64,000 bases of DNA from Burkholderia lata (GCF_902499335.1 NZ_CABVQK010000006.1:1-64000), one strand, 5' to 3'; counted from the first letter of the stretch, positions 34,350-44,776 are shown. Notes: a model not told the origin generated them from the sequence alone. Program-made: numbers and translations.

Positions 34350-37300
34350 TTACTTGCCTGCGTCGGCCGGCTTCACGGTCACCGGCGGGTTCGGCCACAG
34401 GCCGTACACGGACGGCGCGTACAGCGCCTCGACACGTGTGGGCGGCAGCCCGAACGTGCCGACGTTGTTCAGCCGCACCGTGTACTCGACCGAGAATTTG
34501 CCCTTCGGCAGGTAGTCGTAGTACGCGCGGTAGCCGTCGAAGTCGCGCTCGATGAACGCCGGCCACGCGCCGTCCGGCGTCTTCTCGCCCTGGGTCGCGG
34601 CTTCGGAGTCGCGGCCGAGGCCCGAACCGAGGATCGTCGAACCGGCCGGAACCGGATCGTTGACGACGACCCACGTCATGTCGCTCTGCGCATCGATGTC
34701 GAGATGCACGCGCACGACGTCGCCGCGCGTCAGCACGCCCTTGACGGCGGGCGACACGGGCGTGACGGTCTTCGTGATCCGGTAGCCGGCCGCGAACGGC
34801 GAACGCAGCGGCACGGCCGCGAGGCTTTCGATCGTGGCCCACGGGCGGCCCGTGCCGTCCTGCGTGACGGACAGCGTGGCGGGCGCCTGCGACGCGCGCG
34901 GCCACGGCAGCATCACGCTGCGGGCCGCGGCGGCGCGGGTGGCCGGGGTGGCCGACGCAGCCGTGTCGGCGGGCGCGGGAGCCGGTGCCTGCGACCACGA
35001 GATCGTGCGCTCGGCGCCGCCGAGCGCGACCTTCGTCGCGCCGGCAACCGGCGTGCTCTCGTAGGTGCGCGAGAAGCGCTCGACCGCGAGCAGGCCGAGC
35101 GCGTTCGACGTCGTGGTCTGCCATGCGCCCTGGCGCTGCAGCGCGAGCAGGCCGGCCGTCACGCGCGGCATCTCGTCCTTCCACGCCGGGTCGCCCGCGA
35201 ATTCGAGCGCCAGACGTGCCGCGTTGGTCTCGTTGCTGGTCATCAGCCACCACAGGTCGTCGTCGCGCGCGGTCGAGAACACGAGCTGCGTGCCCTGGTA
35301 CGTGAGGCGTGCCCGCAGGATCTGTTCGACCTGCGCGCGTTTCTCGTCGCGTTGCGGGATGTCCTTCACGCGCGTCAGGATCGCGTGATAGTCGATCACC
35401 GCCGACGTCGGCCACTGGTTCGGCGCGATCTCGATCGAGCCGAGCATGCGGCCCTGCGCGGCGCCGTAGCGCGACAGCGCCTCGATCGCGGCGAGCTTGC
35501 GCAGGTCGCGATCCTGGCGCGGCGCCCAGGTGTTGCGCTCGAGGCGACCGTCGACGAAGCGCGCGAGCCCGGCCTCGAGCTGCGTGCGCAGGTCTTCCGG
35601 CAGCGCGAAGCGCGGGTCGAGACGGCTTGCCTCGTCGGACACCACGAGCAGGTACGACGACAGCGTCGCGCTGCCGGCATGCGAATCGTCGGACGACGGC
35701 GGGAAGTAGCTCGCGAGCCCGTCGCTGTCGAGATAGACGGGCATGCGTGCGATCAGCGCCTGCCATTGCGCCGGATCGCGCAGGCCGATCGCGCGCGACG
35801 TCTGCTGTTCGAGGCAGCGGTACGGATAGCGCTCGAACCAGCGCTTCACGCCGGGCAGGCCATCGGCGAGCTTCGACTGCAGCGACACGGCGATGCCGCC
35901 GCGCGGCAAGCCTTGCGCGTTGTTCGCGGCGCCGGCCGGGGAGGCCACCGGCACCGTCAGCGTGCCGTCGACTTGCGCGAGGGTCGCCTGCTGGACCGTG
36001 ACCGGCAGCGCGGGCACGACCTTCTGCGCGACCGCCAGCGCGTCGGCCGCGCGCTTGCCGCCTTGCTCGGCCGCTTCGATGCGCCAGTTCAGCGCGCCGG
36101 CCGCGTCGAGCGCCTGCTCGGGCACGGTGATCGTCCATGCGACTTCGGTTGCCGTATTGGCCGCGAGCGAAATGGTTTGCGGTGCGACCTCGACGCCGGT
36201 CACGCGCGGCGTCACGACGACCTGCATCGCGCGGTCGGTCGTGTTGCGCAGCGTGACCTGCGCGCGGAACGCGTCGCCTTCGCGCACGAGCGGCGGCAGG
36301 CCGGAAATCAGCTGCAGATCCTGCGTGCTGCGGATCGACGTGCTGCCGGTGCCGAAGCGGTCGGGGCCGACCGCCGCGATCGCGACGATCCGGAAGCGCG
36401 TGAGCGCGTCGTTCAGCGGCACCTCGACGGTCGCGCTGCCGTTCGCGTCCAGCGTCACGCGCGGATTCCACAGCAGCAGCGTGTCGAACAGCTCGCGCGT
36501 CGGCGCGCTGCCGCCGCCGCCGCCGGCCGGCACGGCCTTGCGGCCGAAGTGGCGGCGGCCCACGATTTCCATCTGCGCGGTGGCCGTCTCGACGCCGTAC
36601 GCGCGTCGCCGCAGCATCGCGTCGAGCAGGTCCCAGCTGTTGTTAGGCATCAGTTCGAGCAGCGCCTCGTCGACGGCCGCGACCGCGATCTGCGTGCCGG
36701 CCGGCGCGGGCTGGCCGTTCGGCAGCGTAACCTTCACGTGCGCCTGCGCCTTGCTGCGCACCGTGTAGCGGGTCGCGTCGGTCGTCACGGTCACGCCGAG
36801 GCGGTGCACGCCCGTGCCGACCTTGATCTCGCCGAGCCCGTAGCGGAACGCGGGCTTCGACAGGTCGACGAACGCGGTCGGCGCTTCATAGTGCCGGCCT
36901 TCGCGCCAGAACGCGCGCGCCCATTCGACCGGTGCCTTCCAGCCCCACGTGAAGAACGAATACCACGGCACTTCGCGAATCCGGCCGCGCAGCGCGAGCA
37001 CCGACACGTAGACGTTCGGCCCCCACGATTCGTCGACCTTCAGGTCGACCGTCGGGTTCTTGCCGTTCAGCTCGACGATGTGCGTTTCCATCACGCCGCC
37101 GCGTTCGACCGCCACCAGCGCGGTCGCGTAGCGGAACGGCATGCGCACCTGGAAGCGGGCGGTTTCGCCCGGTTCGTACGAGGTTTTCTCCGGGATCACG
37201 TCGATCCGGTCGGTGTTGTCGCCGCCGAACCAGAGTTCATCCTCGCGCGTGACCCATACCGACGTCGAGGCATTCGACGTGCGGCCGTCGCCGTCCTTGG

Positions 37301-40300
37301 CCACCGCGATCAGCTGCACGTTGCCGGCCTGTTCGAGCGTCGCGTCGCAGGCCATGCGGCCCTTGTCGTCGGTCTTGCCCGAGCACAGCACGCCGAGGTC
37401 GCGCGTGTCGCTCTTGTTGTCGTACGCGTAGAAGCCGCCGACCATCCGCTTGCGCGACGACGTCGTGATGTGCGCGACGCCCTTGATCTCGATCGGCACG
37501 GACGCGCGCGGCTTGCCTTGCAGGTCGACCGCCAGTGCCTGCACGGGCACGCGCTGGCCGACCGATACCCAGCGGCCCGCCTTGATGCCGGCCACCACCG
37601 CGGCCGGCCACAGGATCGTGTCGCCGCGAATCGTCTGCACTTCGCCGTTCGGGTCGGCGAACGTCGCTTCGAGCGCGATGCGCTTCGGTGCATCGACGTC
37701 GGGCAGGCCCTTCAGCGTGACCGAGCCCGCACCGTTGCGGTCGAGCGTCAGCGGCAGCTTGTCGGCGATCAATTTCGTTGCGTCGGGATCGTTGTTCGAC
37801 GCCGATGCGTTGTCGCCGTCCTGCGAATCGTCGTCGGCATTGCCGTCGCTCTTGTCGGCGCGATACGGCGTGAAGCTGAAATCCTCGAAGCGATCCGCGA
37901 ACGGCGGCGAGGCCCACTTCATCAGCGCCGACACCTGCACCGGCAGGTTCGATGCGCCGCCGCCCGACACGTAGTCGATCTGCACCGCGAGCGGCGCTTC
38001 CTTCACGGCGACGAGCGGGCTCTTCTGCGCGTCGCGCGCGCCGATCGATCCCTTCAGCACCGGCAGGCGGAATGCCTCGACGCGGAAGCTGCCGCTGTAA
38101 TAGGTGGCGGTCGGTGCGTCTTCCGGGCCGCCTTCGAGTTCGACGCTGTATTCGCCGAGCTTCGCGGCGGCCGGCAGCGTGAATTGCGTGTCCGCGCTGT
38201 GGTCGGCCGCCCACGTGAGCGGCAGCTTGTAGGTCTGGCCCGTGCCGAGATGGCGGATCGTCACGCGCGTCGGGTATTGCGCCGGGAACGCGAGGCTCTG
38301 CAGCGTTTCGGCACGGATGAAATGCTTCATCGACACGGTTTCGCCGGCGCGCAGCAGCGTGCGGTCGAATACCGTATGCGCGCGCACGGTCCGTGCGCTG
38401 TCGGTGTCGGTCGGCACATTGAAGCGCCACGATTCGATCCCGCGGTTCCAGCCCGAGCTGACGAACGCCATGTCGGGGCCCGTCTTCGGATCGTTCACGC
38501 GGGCCGACACGAAGTAGTCGTCGAAGCGTTGCTCCGAATCGGACGAGCTGCATGCGCGCTTCGATTCGAACGCGCCGTCGATCTTCAGCAGGCCCTGTGC
38601 ATCGGTCTTGCCGGATGCGATCTCGTCGCCGTTGCAGTCCGACACGCGGATCTGCGCGTTCGGCACGGGCTTGCCCTTGTCGAGCGTCGTGACCCACACG
38701 AGGTTGTTCTCACGGCCCTGTTTCAGGTGCACGGCGAGGTTGGTGACGAGCACCGTGGTGCGCACGTACATGCTCGACGGCTTCGCGAGCAGCGAGCGGC
38801 CGAGCGCGGGCGACGCGAGTTCGAGCACGTAGAAGCCGGGCTTGTCGATCGGCACGCCGACGACTTCGAACGGGCGCAGCGCCTTCGGGTCCGCCTTCGG
38901 CAGCGTCAGCGCCTGCACGCCGGGCTGGCCCTTGAGCAGCGTCAGCGAGCGCACGTCGATGCGGCGATCCTTCGGCGCGGGCGCCTTCTCGCCGGCTTCG
39001 CGCGGCACGTAGACAGGATGCTGGCCCTTGCGTTCGAGCAGGCCGGGAATCTGGCGGTCGATCGAGCCGGCCGTCATCGACCAGTTGTCGAAGCGGTCGA
39101 CCGTGCGCATCCACTGGCGAATCGCGGTGTCGTCGTCGACCTTCAGGTTCGAGAACTGCGCACCCTGGGTGTTGAGGCCGTCGATATGCAGGTCGGCCTC
39201 GACGTTGCGCAGCGTGACGGGCACGAGCGCGGGCGAATCGGGTTCGGCAAAGCGCTCGACGATCCCGAAGGTGCCCGACGAGAACTTCGCGAGCGGCGGC
39301 ATCGGCGCGGTGCGCGTCGCGAGCGGGAACAGGTCGGCGTTGGACAGCGAGCGGTCGGTCACGTCGCGCAGGCCCGACGGCAATTCGATCGTCAGGGCAG
39401 CCTGTTCGGGCAGCGGCGGGTTGAACGTGACGGTGGTGACTTCCTCGCTCTTGTCGTCGGCCGCGAAGGTCGGCGACAGCGAACCGTCAGGGCTGCGCAC
39501 CTTGATTGCCTCGGCGTTCTTGCGCGAGATCGGCGCGTTGAACGACAGCGTGAGCGGGCGCAGCGGCGTGCAGGGCGCCTTCGCGTTTTCGCGTTCGCAC
39601 GAGAAGCTTGCGGCGAACGGTGCGCGCACGGTGAAATCGAAGCGCCGTTCCGTTTCGTTCGGGATGCCACTCGGGCTCGTGACGCCCTTGCCGTACACGA
39701 GCTGCATCTTTGCGCTTGCCGGCAGCGCTTGCGCGCACGACAGCGTCAGCACGCGCGCGGCATCTTTCTTCAGCCCGAAATGATCGAGCAGTGCGTTGCG
39801 CGCATCGTCGTCGGCGGCCGTGACGGGAATGCGGTTGCCGATGCCGGCCGCTTCACACCAGATGTTCGCGAGCGCCGAGCGCGGTTCGGCCGGGCCGTTC
39901 AGCTTCAGCACGAACATCTGCCGTTCCTCGATCTCGCGCGAGCCGGGGCGGACGTTCACCGGGAACGGGCCGCCTGTCTGGAACGTGAAGCGGCGCGGGC
40001 CGCTGGCCGCATTGCCGGCGACCGAGCGCAACGTGTCGTTGAGCGCGACCGAGCAGCGCACGCCGGGCGGCAGGTCGTTTTCGAAATCGTAAACCCAGGT
40101 CTTGTCGTCGAGCCAGTGACCCTGGCCGCGCGCGGCCGTGGAATCGTTGCAGGTGACGCGCGCGGGATTCGGCGCGGAGGCCGAGCCGAACGCGACCATC
40201 GGTTCGTCGAACTTGACGACCGACTGCCGGACTTCGGTGACGGTGCCTTGCGGCGACACGCTCACCGTGCGCGCCGCGCCCGCATGCAGCGACAGCGCGG

Positions 40301-40397
40301 TGGCGCCGCCGAGCGCCGCGACGGCGCCGATGCGCCAGAGCAGCCGGGTGGTGTGGTCGGTTCGTTTTGCTTTGTTCTGTTTGTCGTGCTGCTTCAT
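34350..40397 (-). CDS. bacterial alpha-2-macroglobulin (YfhM-like)
   Basis: The 2015-residue protein is a periplasmic protease-trapping macroglobulin: many MG domains, the bait region, and the thioester motif CLEQ in YPYRCLEQQTS at about residue 1527, followed by the alpha-helical toroid thioester domain. Partnering with PBP1C is the known arrangement, thought to protect the envelope from host or competitor proteases. The chosen start (MKQHDKQNK) follows GAGGG; a GTG at 40439 would add 14 residues. The N-terminus has a single hydrophobic segment (LLWRIGAVAALGGATALSLHAGA), but no lipobox Cys, unlike the E. coli lipoprotein homologue, so this version may be anchored by a helix or released to the periplasm. 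Confidence 0.93.
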   Translation of the reverse strand: MKQHDKQNKAKRTDHTTRLLWRIGAVAALGGATALSLHAGAARTVSVSPQGTVTEVRQSVVKFDEPMVAFGSASAPNPARVTCNDSTAARGQGHWLDDKTWVYDFENDLPPGVRCSVALNDTLRSVAGNAASGPRRFTFQTGGPFPVNVRPGSREIEERQMFVLKLNGPAEPRSALANIWCEAAGIGNRIPVTAADDDARNALLDHFGLKKDAARVLTLSCAQALPASAKMQLVYGKGVTSPSGIPNETERRFDFTVRAPFAASFSCERENAKAPCTPLRPLTLSFNAPISRKNAEAIKVRSPDGSLSPTFAADDKSEEVTTVTFNPPLPEQAALTIELPSGLRDVTDRSLSNADLFPLATRTAPMPPLAKFSSGTFGIVERFAEPDSPALVPVTLRNVEADLHIDGLNTQGAQFSNLKVDDDTAIRQWMRTVDRFDNWSMTAGSIDRQIPGLLERKGQHPVYVPREAGEKAPAPKDRRIDVRSLTLLKGQPGVQALTLPKADPKALRPFEVVGVPIDKPGFYVLELASPALGRSLLAKPSSMYVRTTVLVTNLAVHLKQGRENNLVWVTTLDKGKPVPNAQIRVSDCNGDEIASGKTDAQGLLKIDGAFESKRACSSSDSEQRFDDYFVSARVNDPKTGPDMAFVSSGWNRGIESWRFNVPTDTDSARTVRAHTVFDRTLLRAGETVSMKHFIRAETLQSLAFPAQYPTRVTIRHLGTGQTYKLPLTWAADHSADTQFTLPAAAKLGEYSVELEGGPEDAPTATYYSGSFRVEAFRLPVLKGSIGARDAQKSPLVAVKEAPLAVQIDYVSGGGASNLPVQVSALMKWASPPFADRFEDFSFTPYRADKSDGNADDDSQDGDNASASNNDPDATKLIADKLPLTLDRNGAGSVTLKGLPDVDAPKRIALEATFADPNGEVQTIRGDTILWPAAVVAGIKAGRWVSVGQRVPVQALAVDLQGKPRASVPIEIKGVAHITTSSRKRMVGGFYAYDNKSDTRDLGVLCSGKTDDKGRMACDATLEQAGNVQLIAVAKDGDGRTSNASTSVWVTREDELWFGGDNTDRIDVIPEKTSYEPGETARFQVRMPFRYATALVAVERGGVMETHIVELNGKNPTVDLKVDESWGPNVYVSVLALRGRIREVPWYSFFTWGWKAPVEWARAFWREGRHYEAPTAFVDLSKPAFRYGLGEIKVGTGVHRLGVTVTTDATRYTVRSKAQAHVKVTLPNGQPAPAGTQIAVAAVDEALLELMPNNSWDLLDAMLRRRAYGVETATAQMEIVGRRHFGRKAVPAGGGGGSAPTRELFDTLLLWNPRVTLDANGSATVEVPLNDALTRFRIVAIAAVGPDRFGTGSTSIRSTQDLQLISGLPPLVREGDAFRAQVTLRNTTDRAMQVVVTPRVTGVEVAPQTISLAANTATEVAWTITVPEQALDAAGALNWRIEAAEQGGKRAADALAVAQKVVPALPVTVQQATLAQVDGTLTVPVASPAGAANNAQGLPRGGIAVSLQSKLADGLPGVKRWFERYPYRCLEQQTSRAIGLRDPAQWQALIARMPVYLDSDGLASYFPPSSDDSHAGSATLSSYLLVVSDEASRLDPRFALPEDLRTQLEAGLARFVDGRLERNTWAPRQDRDLRKLAAIEALSRYGAAQGRMLGSIEIAPNQWPTSAVIDYHAILTRVKDIPQRDEKRAQVEQILRARLTYQGTQLVFSTARDDDLWWLMTSNETNAARLALEFAGDPAWKDEMPRVTAGLLALQRQGAWQTTTSNALGLLAVERFSRTYESTPVAGATKVALGGAERTISWSQAPAPAPADTAASATPATRAAAARSVMLPWPRASQAPATLSVTQDGTGRPWATIESLAAVPLRSPFAAGYRITKTVTPVSPAVKGVLTRGDVVRVHLDIDAQSDMTWVVVNDPVPAGSTILGSGLGRDSEAATQGEKTPDGAWPAFIERDFDGYRAYYDYLPKGKFSVEYTVRLNNVGTFGLPPTRVEALYAPSVYGLWPNPPVTVKPADAGK

Positions 40398-40703
40398 CGC
40401 TCGATCGCCCTCGGAGGGAAGCTTTCTGTTTGATTGCACGGGATTCTAACCGACCGCCACGCGGGCGAAACGCATCCGGCAGGATGTCACCGGCCCGTGA
40501 CACACGCACGTTCGTGCCGCAGATTTGTCGCGTCGACGATACAAAATTGCAGCGAAATGTCGATTGTCTCGGATTGCGGAACATTTAATGGACTATAAAA
40601 AGATTGTTCGATCCGATTTGTGCGCGTACATTTCAGGTCCGCGCCAATGTTTGAGAAATATCAAGCGTGGTTTTCCCGAATCCGGTGTTCGAGAGAAGGA
40701 AAC

Positions 40704-41210
40704 ATGCACAACGACAACACTCCCCACTCGCGTCGCACTGGCGACGCAGCCGTAACTGGCATCACACGGCGTCAATGGCTGCAGGGCGCACTGGCGCTGA
40801 CGGCGGCGGGCCTCACGGGCTCGCTGGCGTTGCGGGCCCTGGCCGACGATCCCGGCACCGCGCCGCTCGATACGTTCATGACGCTCTCCGAAGCATTGAC
40901 AGGCAAGAAGGGGCTGAGCCGCGTGCTCGGCCAGCGCTTCCTGCAGGCCTTGCAGAAGGGCTCGTTCAAGACGGCCGACAGCCTGCCGCAACTCGCCGGC
41001 GCACTCGCGTCCGGCTCGCTGAATCCCGACCAGGAAGCACTCGCGCTGAAGATTCTTGAAGCGTGGTATCTCGGCATCGTCGACAACGTCGTGATTACCT
41101 ACGAAGAAGCATTAATGTTCAGCGTCGTCTCCGATACGCTCGTGATCCCGTCGTATTGCCCCAACAAACCCGGCTTCTGGGCCGAAAAACCGATCGAGAG
41201 GCAAGCCTGA
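40704..41210 (+). CDS. FAD-dependent glucose dehydrogenase gamma (small) subunit
   Basis: The 168-residue protein begins with a twin-arginine-type signal (TRRQWLQGALALTAAG) and belongs to the gluconate 2-dehydrogenase subunit 3/sorbitol dehydrogenase small-subunit family. It serves as a chaperone-like partner that carries the folded, FAD-loaded alpha subunit across the membrane by the Tat route, since the alpha subunit has no signal of its own. Length equals that of the B. cepacia gamma subunit. AGAAGGA precedes the ATG. Its stop overlaps the alpha-subunit start (TGATG), so they are translationally coupled. The upstream 300 bases hold the operon promoter, divergent from the alpha-2-macroglobulin gene. 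Confidence 0.93.
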   Translation: MHNDNTPHSRRTGDAAVTGITRRQWLQGALALTAAGLTGSLALRALADDPGTAPLDTFMTLSEALTGKKGLSRVLGQRFLQALQKGSFKTADSLPQLAGALASGSLNPDQEALALKILEAWYLGIVDNVVITYEEALMFSVVSDTLVIPSYCPNKPGFWAEKPIERQA

Positions 41211-42829
41211 TGGCCGATACCGATACGCAAAAGGCCGACGTCGTCGTCGTCGGGTCGGGTGTCGCAGGCGCGATCGTCGCTCACCAGCTCGCGCTGGCGG
41301 GCAAGTCCGTGATCCTGCTGGAAGCCGGCCCGCGCATGCCGCGCTGGGAAATCGTCGAGCGCTTCCGCAACCAGGTCGACAAGACCGATTTCATGGCGCC
41401 GTACCCGTCGAGCGCGTGGGCGCCGCATCCTGAATACGGCCCGCCGAACGACTACCTGGTCCTGAAGGGCGAGCACAAGTTCAACTCGCAGTACATCCGC
41501 GCGGTGGGCGGCACGACGTGGCACTGGGCCGCGTCGGCGTGGCGCTTCATCCCGAACGACTTCAAGATGAAGACCGTGTACGGCGTCGGCCGCGACTGGC
41601 CGATCCAGTACGACGATATCGAGCATTACTACCAGCGCGCCGAAGAGGAACTCGGCGTGTGGGGCCCGGGCCCCGAGGAAGACCTGTACTCGCCGCGCAA
41701 GGAGCCGTATCCGATGCCGCCGCTGCCGTTGTCGTTCAACGAGCAGACGATCAAGAGCGCGCTCAACGGCTATGACCCGAAGTTCCACGTGGTGACCGAG
41801 CCGGTCGCGCGCAACAGCCGCCCGTACGACGGCCGGCCGACTTGTTGCGGGAACAACAACTGCATGCCGATCTGCCCGATCGGCGCGATGTACAACGGCA
41901 TCGTGCACGTCGAGAAGGCCGAGCAGGCCGGCGCGAAACTGATCGACAGCGCGGTCGTCTACAAGCTCGAGACCGGGCCGGACAAGCGCATCACCGCCGC
42001 GGTCTACAAGGACAAGACGGGCGCCGACCATCGTGTCGAAGGCAAGTACTTCGTGATCGCCGCGAACGGCATCGAGACGCCGAAGATCCTGCTGATGTCC
42101 GCGAACCGCGATTTCCCGAACGGCGTCGCGAACAGCTCGGACATGGTCGGCCGCAACCTGATGGACCACCCGGGCACCGGCGTGTCGTTCTACGCGAACG
42201 AGAAGCTGTGGCCGGGCCGCGGCCCGCAGGAGATGACGTCGCTGATCGGTTTCCGCGACGGCCCGTTCCGCGCGACCGAAGCCGCGAAGAAGATCCACCT
42301 GTCGAACATGTCGCGCATCAACCAGGAAACGCAGAAGATCTTCAAGGGCGGCAAGCTGATGAAGCCCGAGGAGCTCGACGCGCAGATCCGCGACCGTTCC
42401 GCGCGCTACGTGCAGTTCGACTGCTTCCACGAAATCCTGCCGCAACCCGAGAACCGCATCGTGCCGAGCAAGACGGCCACCGACGCGATCGGCATCCCGC
42501 GCCCCGAGATCACGTATGCGATCGACGACTACGTGAAGCGCGGCGCCGTGCACACGCGCGAGGTCTACGCGACGGCCGCGAAGGTGCTGGGCGGCACCGA
42601 AGTCGTCTTCAACGACGAGTTCGCGCCGAACAATCACATCACGGGCGCGACGATCATGGGCGCGGATGCACGCGACTCGGTCGTCGACAAGGACTGCCGC
42701 ACGTTCGACCATCCGAACCTGTTCATCTCGAGCAGCTCGACGATGCCGACCGTCGGTACGGTGAACGTGACGCTGACGATCGCGGCGCTTGCGCTGCGGA
42801 TGTCGGACACGCTGAAGAAGGAAGTCTGA
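41210..42829 (+). CDS. FAD-dependent glucose dehydrogenase alpha (catalytic) subunit
   Basis: The 539-residue GMC oxidoreductase oxidises glucose (and related aldoses) at C1 to the lactone. The FAD-binding motif is VVVGSGVAGAIVA near residue 12. A Cys cluster in TCCGNNNCMPICPIG gives Cys at about 212, 213, 218 and 222, ligands of the 3Fe-4S cluster that relays electrons, and the catalytic His in NNHITGA is at about 476, followed by the C-terminal Asn in TVNVTLT. These positions and the total length agree with the enzyme known from B. cepacia. Electrons pass to the cytochrome beta subunit encoded three bases downstream. The protein has no signal peptide and depends on the gamma subunit. Confidence 0.95.
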   Translation: MADTDTQKADVVVVGSGVAGAIVAHQLALAGKSVILLEAGPRMPRWEIVERFRNQVDKTDFMAPYPSSAWAPHPEYGPPNDYLVLKGEHKFNSQYIRAVGGTTWHWAASAWRFIPNDFKMKTVYGVGRDWPIQYDDIEHYYQRAEEELGVWGPGPEEDLYSPRKEPYPMPPLPLSFNEQTIKSALNGYDPKFHVVTEPVARNSRPYDGRPTCCGNNNCMPICPIGAMYNGIVHVEKAEQAGAKLIDSAVVYKLETGPDKRITAAVYKDKTGADHRVEGKYFVIAANGIETPKILLMSANRDFPNGVANSSDMVGRNLMDHPGTGVSFYANEKLWPGRGPQEMTSLIGFRDGPFRATEAAKKIHLSNMSRINQETQKIFKGGKLMKPEELDAQIRDRSARYVQFDCFHEILPQPENRIVPSKTATDAIGIPRPEITYAIDDYVKRGAVHTREVYATAAKVLGGTEVVFNDEFAPNNHITGATIMGADARDSVVDKDCRTFDHPNLFISSSSTMPTVGTVNVTLTIAALALRMSDTLKKEV

Positions 42830-42831
42830 CC

Positions 42832-44109
42832 GTGCGGAAATCTACTCTCACCTTCCTCCTCGCCGGCTGCCTCGCGCTGCCGGGTCTCGCACGCGCGGCC
42901 GACGCGGCCGATCCGGCGCTGGTCAAGCGCGGCGAATATCTCGCGGTCGCGGGCGACTGCATGGCCTGCCACACCGCGAAGGGCGGCAAGCCGTTCGCGG
43001 GCGGTCTCGGCATGCCGATCCCGATGCTCGGCAAGATCTACACGAGCAACATCACGCCCGATCCCGAGACGGGCATCGGCAACTGGTCGGCCGAGGACTT
43101 CGAGCGCGCGGTGCGCCATGGGGTGTCGAAGAACGGCGACAACCTGTATCCGGCGATGCCGTACGTGTCGTACGCGAAGATCAACGACGACGACGTGAAG
43201 GCGCTGTATGCGTACTTCATGCATGGCGTCGAGCCGGTCAAGCAGGCGCCGCCGAAGAACGAGATCCCCGCGCTGCTGAGCATGCGCTGGCCGCTGAAGA
43301 TCTGGAACTGGCTGTTCCTGAAGGACGGTGCGTACGAGCCGAAGCCGGCGCAGAGCGCCGAGTGGAACCGTGGCGCGTATCTCGTGCAGGGTCTCGCTCA
43401 CTGCAGCACGTGCCACACGCCGCGCGGCATTGCGATGCAGGAGAAGTCGCTTGACGAGACGGGCGGTAGCTTCCTGTCGGGTTCGGTGCTGGCGGGCTGG
43501 GACGGCTACAACATCACGTCCGACGCGAACGCGGGGATCGGCGGCTGGACGCAGCAGCAGCTCGTTCAGTACCTGCGCACCGGCAGCGTGCCGGGCCTCG
43601 CGCAGGCGGCCGGCCCGATGGCCGAGGCGATCGAGCACAGCTTCTCGAAGATGACGGAAGCCGACATCGGCGCGATCTCGACGTACATCCGCACGGTGCC
43701 GGCCGTCGCCAATGGCGACGCGAAGCAGTCGCGCGCGTCGTGGGGCAAGCCGTCCGACGATGGCGAGAAGCTGCGCGGCGTGCCGCTGGCAACGTCGGGC
43801 ATCGATCCGGCGCGGCTCTATCTCGGCAACTGTGCGACCTGCCACCAGATGCAGGGCAAGGGCACGCCGGACGGCTATTACCCGCCGCTGTTCCACAACT
43901 CGACGGTTGGTGCGTCGAATCCGACCAACCTCGTGCAGGTGATCCTGAACGGCGTGCAGCGCAAGGCCGGCAGCGAGGACGTCGGGATGCCGGCGTTCCG
44001 CCACGAGCTGTCGGATGCGCAGATCGCCGCGCTGACGAACTACCTGACCGGGCAGTTCGGCAATCCGGCCGCGAAGGTGACCGAGCAGGACGTCGCGAAG
44101 CTGCGTTGA
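42832..44109 (+). CDS. FAD-dependent glucose dehydrogenase beta subunit, triheme cytochrome c
   Basis: The 425-residue protein has a signal peptide (ending near LARAADA) and three covalent heme-binding motifs: CMACH (about 44), CSTCH (about 191) and CATCH (about 332). It accepts electrons from the alpha subunit and passes them to the respiratory quinone/oxidase system at the membrane; the C-terminal region is amphipathic. It starts with GTG at 42832, two bases after the alpha stop. Length equals the B. cepacia beta subunit. Downstream inverted repeats (44161-44178, 44200-44222) could end the transcript before the DoxX gene. Confidence 0.95.
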   Translation: MRKSTLTFLLAGCLALPGLARAADAADPALVKRGEYLAVAGDCMACHTAKGGKPFAGGLGMPIPMLGKIYTSNITPDPETGIGNWSAEDFERAVRHGVSKNGDNLYPAMPYVSYAKINDDDVKALYAYFMHGVEPVKQAPPKNEIPALLSMRWPLKIWNWLFLKDGAYEPKPAQSAEWNRGAYLVQGLAHCSTCHTPRGIAMQEKSLDETGGSFLSGSVLAGWDGYNITSDANAGIGGWTQQQLVQYLRTGSVPGLAQAAGPMAEAIEHSFSKMTEADIGAISTYIRTVPAVANGDAKQSRASWGKPSDDGEKLRGVPLATSGIDPARLYLGNCATCHQMQGKGTPDGYYPPLFHNSTVGASNPTNLVQVILNGVQRKAGSEDVGMPAFRHELSDAQIAALTNYLTGQFGNPAAKVTEQDVAKLR

Positions 44110-44293
44110 TGCGCGCGTGACGAAGCAGGGCGATAACTGACAAGAGGAGGAGCACTGCACATCGGGTTGTTGCCCGATGCCGGTTGTTGCAGAGCGGGGC
44201 GGGCGGCGCAGGCGGCCGCCCGTCCTGGTTCATTCGCAATCCGGTGCGCGGGGGCTGTTCCCGCTACGCGCATCGCTTTCGTTGATCGACACC

Positions 44294-44713
44294 ATGACAC
44301 CGAATCAACCGTTTCTCGCGTCCCAGCGCGATGTGCTGCTGCTGCTTGCCCGGATCCTGCTCGTGATCCTGTTCATCATGTTCGGCTGGAAGAAGATCGT
44401 CGACTTCCCCGGGACCATCGCGTTCATGGGTTCGGAAGGCGCGCCCGCGCCGATCATCTCCGCTGCAATCTCCGTCGTGATGGAGCTGTTAGTGGGGATC
44501 GCGATCCTGGTCGGCTTCCAGACGCGGGCGCTCGCGCTGCTGCTGGCGCTCTATACGATCGGCACCGGCATCATCGGCCACCATTACTGGACGATGACGG
44601 GCGGCGAGCAGATCGACAACATGATTCATTTCTACAAGAACATCGCGATCTCCGGCGGCCTGCTCGCGCTTTGCGCGGCGGGCCCCGGGCGTTTTTCGAT
44701 CGATCGCGGATAA
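44294..44713 (+). CDS. DoxX family membrane protein
   Basis: The 139-residue protein has four hydrophobic helices (about 13-32, 50-70, 75-95 and 112-130) and the DoxX/SURF4-like pattern RILLVILFIMFGWKKI followed by HHYWTM. DoxX-like proteins are linked to thiosulfate oxidation or to membrane redox complexes, but their role is not defined. The start ATG at 44294 gives the usual length; upstream codons of the frame are not homologous. It lies between the glucose dehydrogenase operon and a porin gene and may support the same sugar-oxidation function, which is only inference. Confidence 0.85.
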   Translation: MTPNQPFLASQRDVLLLLARILLVILFIMFGWKKIVDFPGTIAFMGSEGAPAPIISAAISVVMELLVGIAILVGFQTRALALLLALYTIGTGIIGHHYWTMTGGEQIDNMIHFYKNIAISGGLLALCAAGPGRFSIDRG

Positions 44714-44776
44714 ACAGGCCCGGGGCGCGCGCATGGGGCGCGCGCTGGAAGGTCGAGACTCCGAGGGGGCATCATT

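Noticed and set aside
34281..40433. A 2050-codon plus-strand open frame antisense to the alpha-2-macroglobulin gene
   Set aside because: The composition is extremely Arg/Ala/His-rich with no domain, and the opposite strand encodes a full family protein with a thioester motif; the frame is open because of the high GC content and codon bias.
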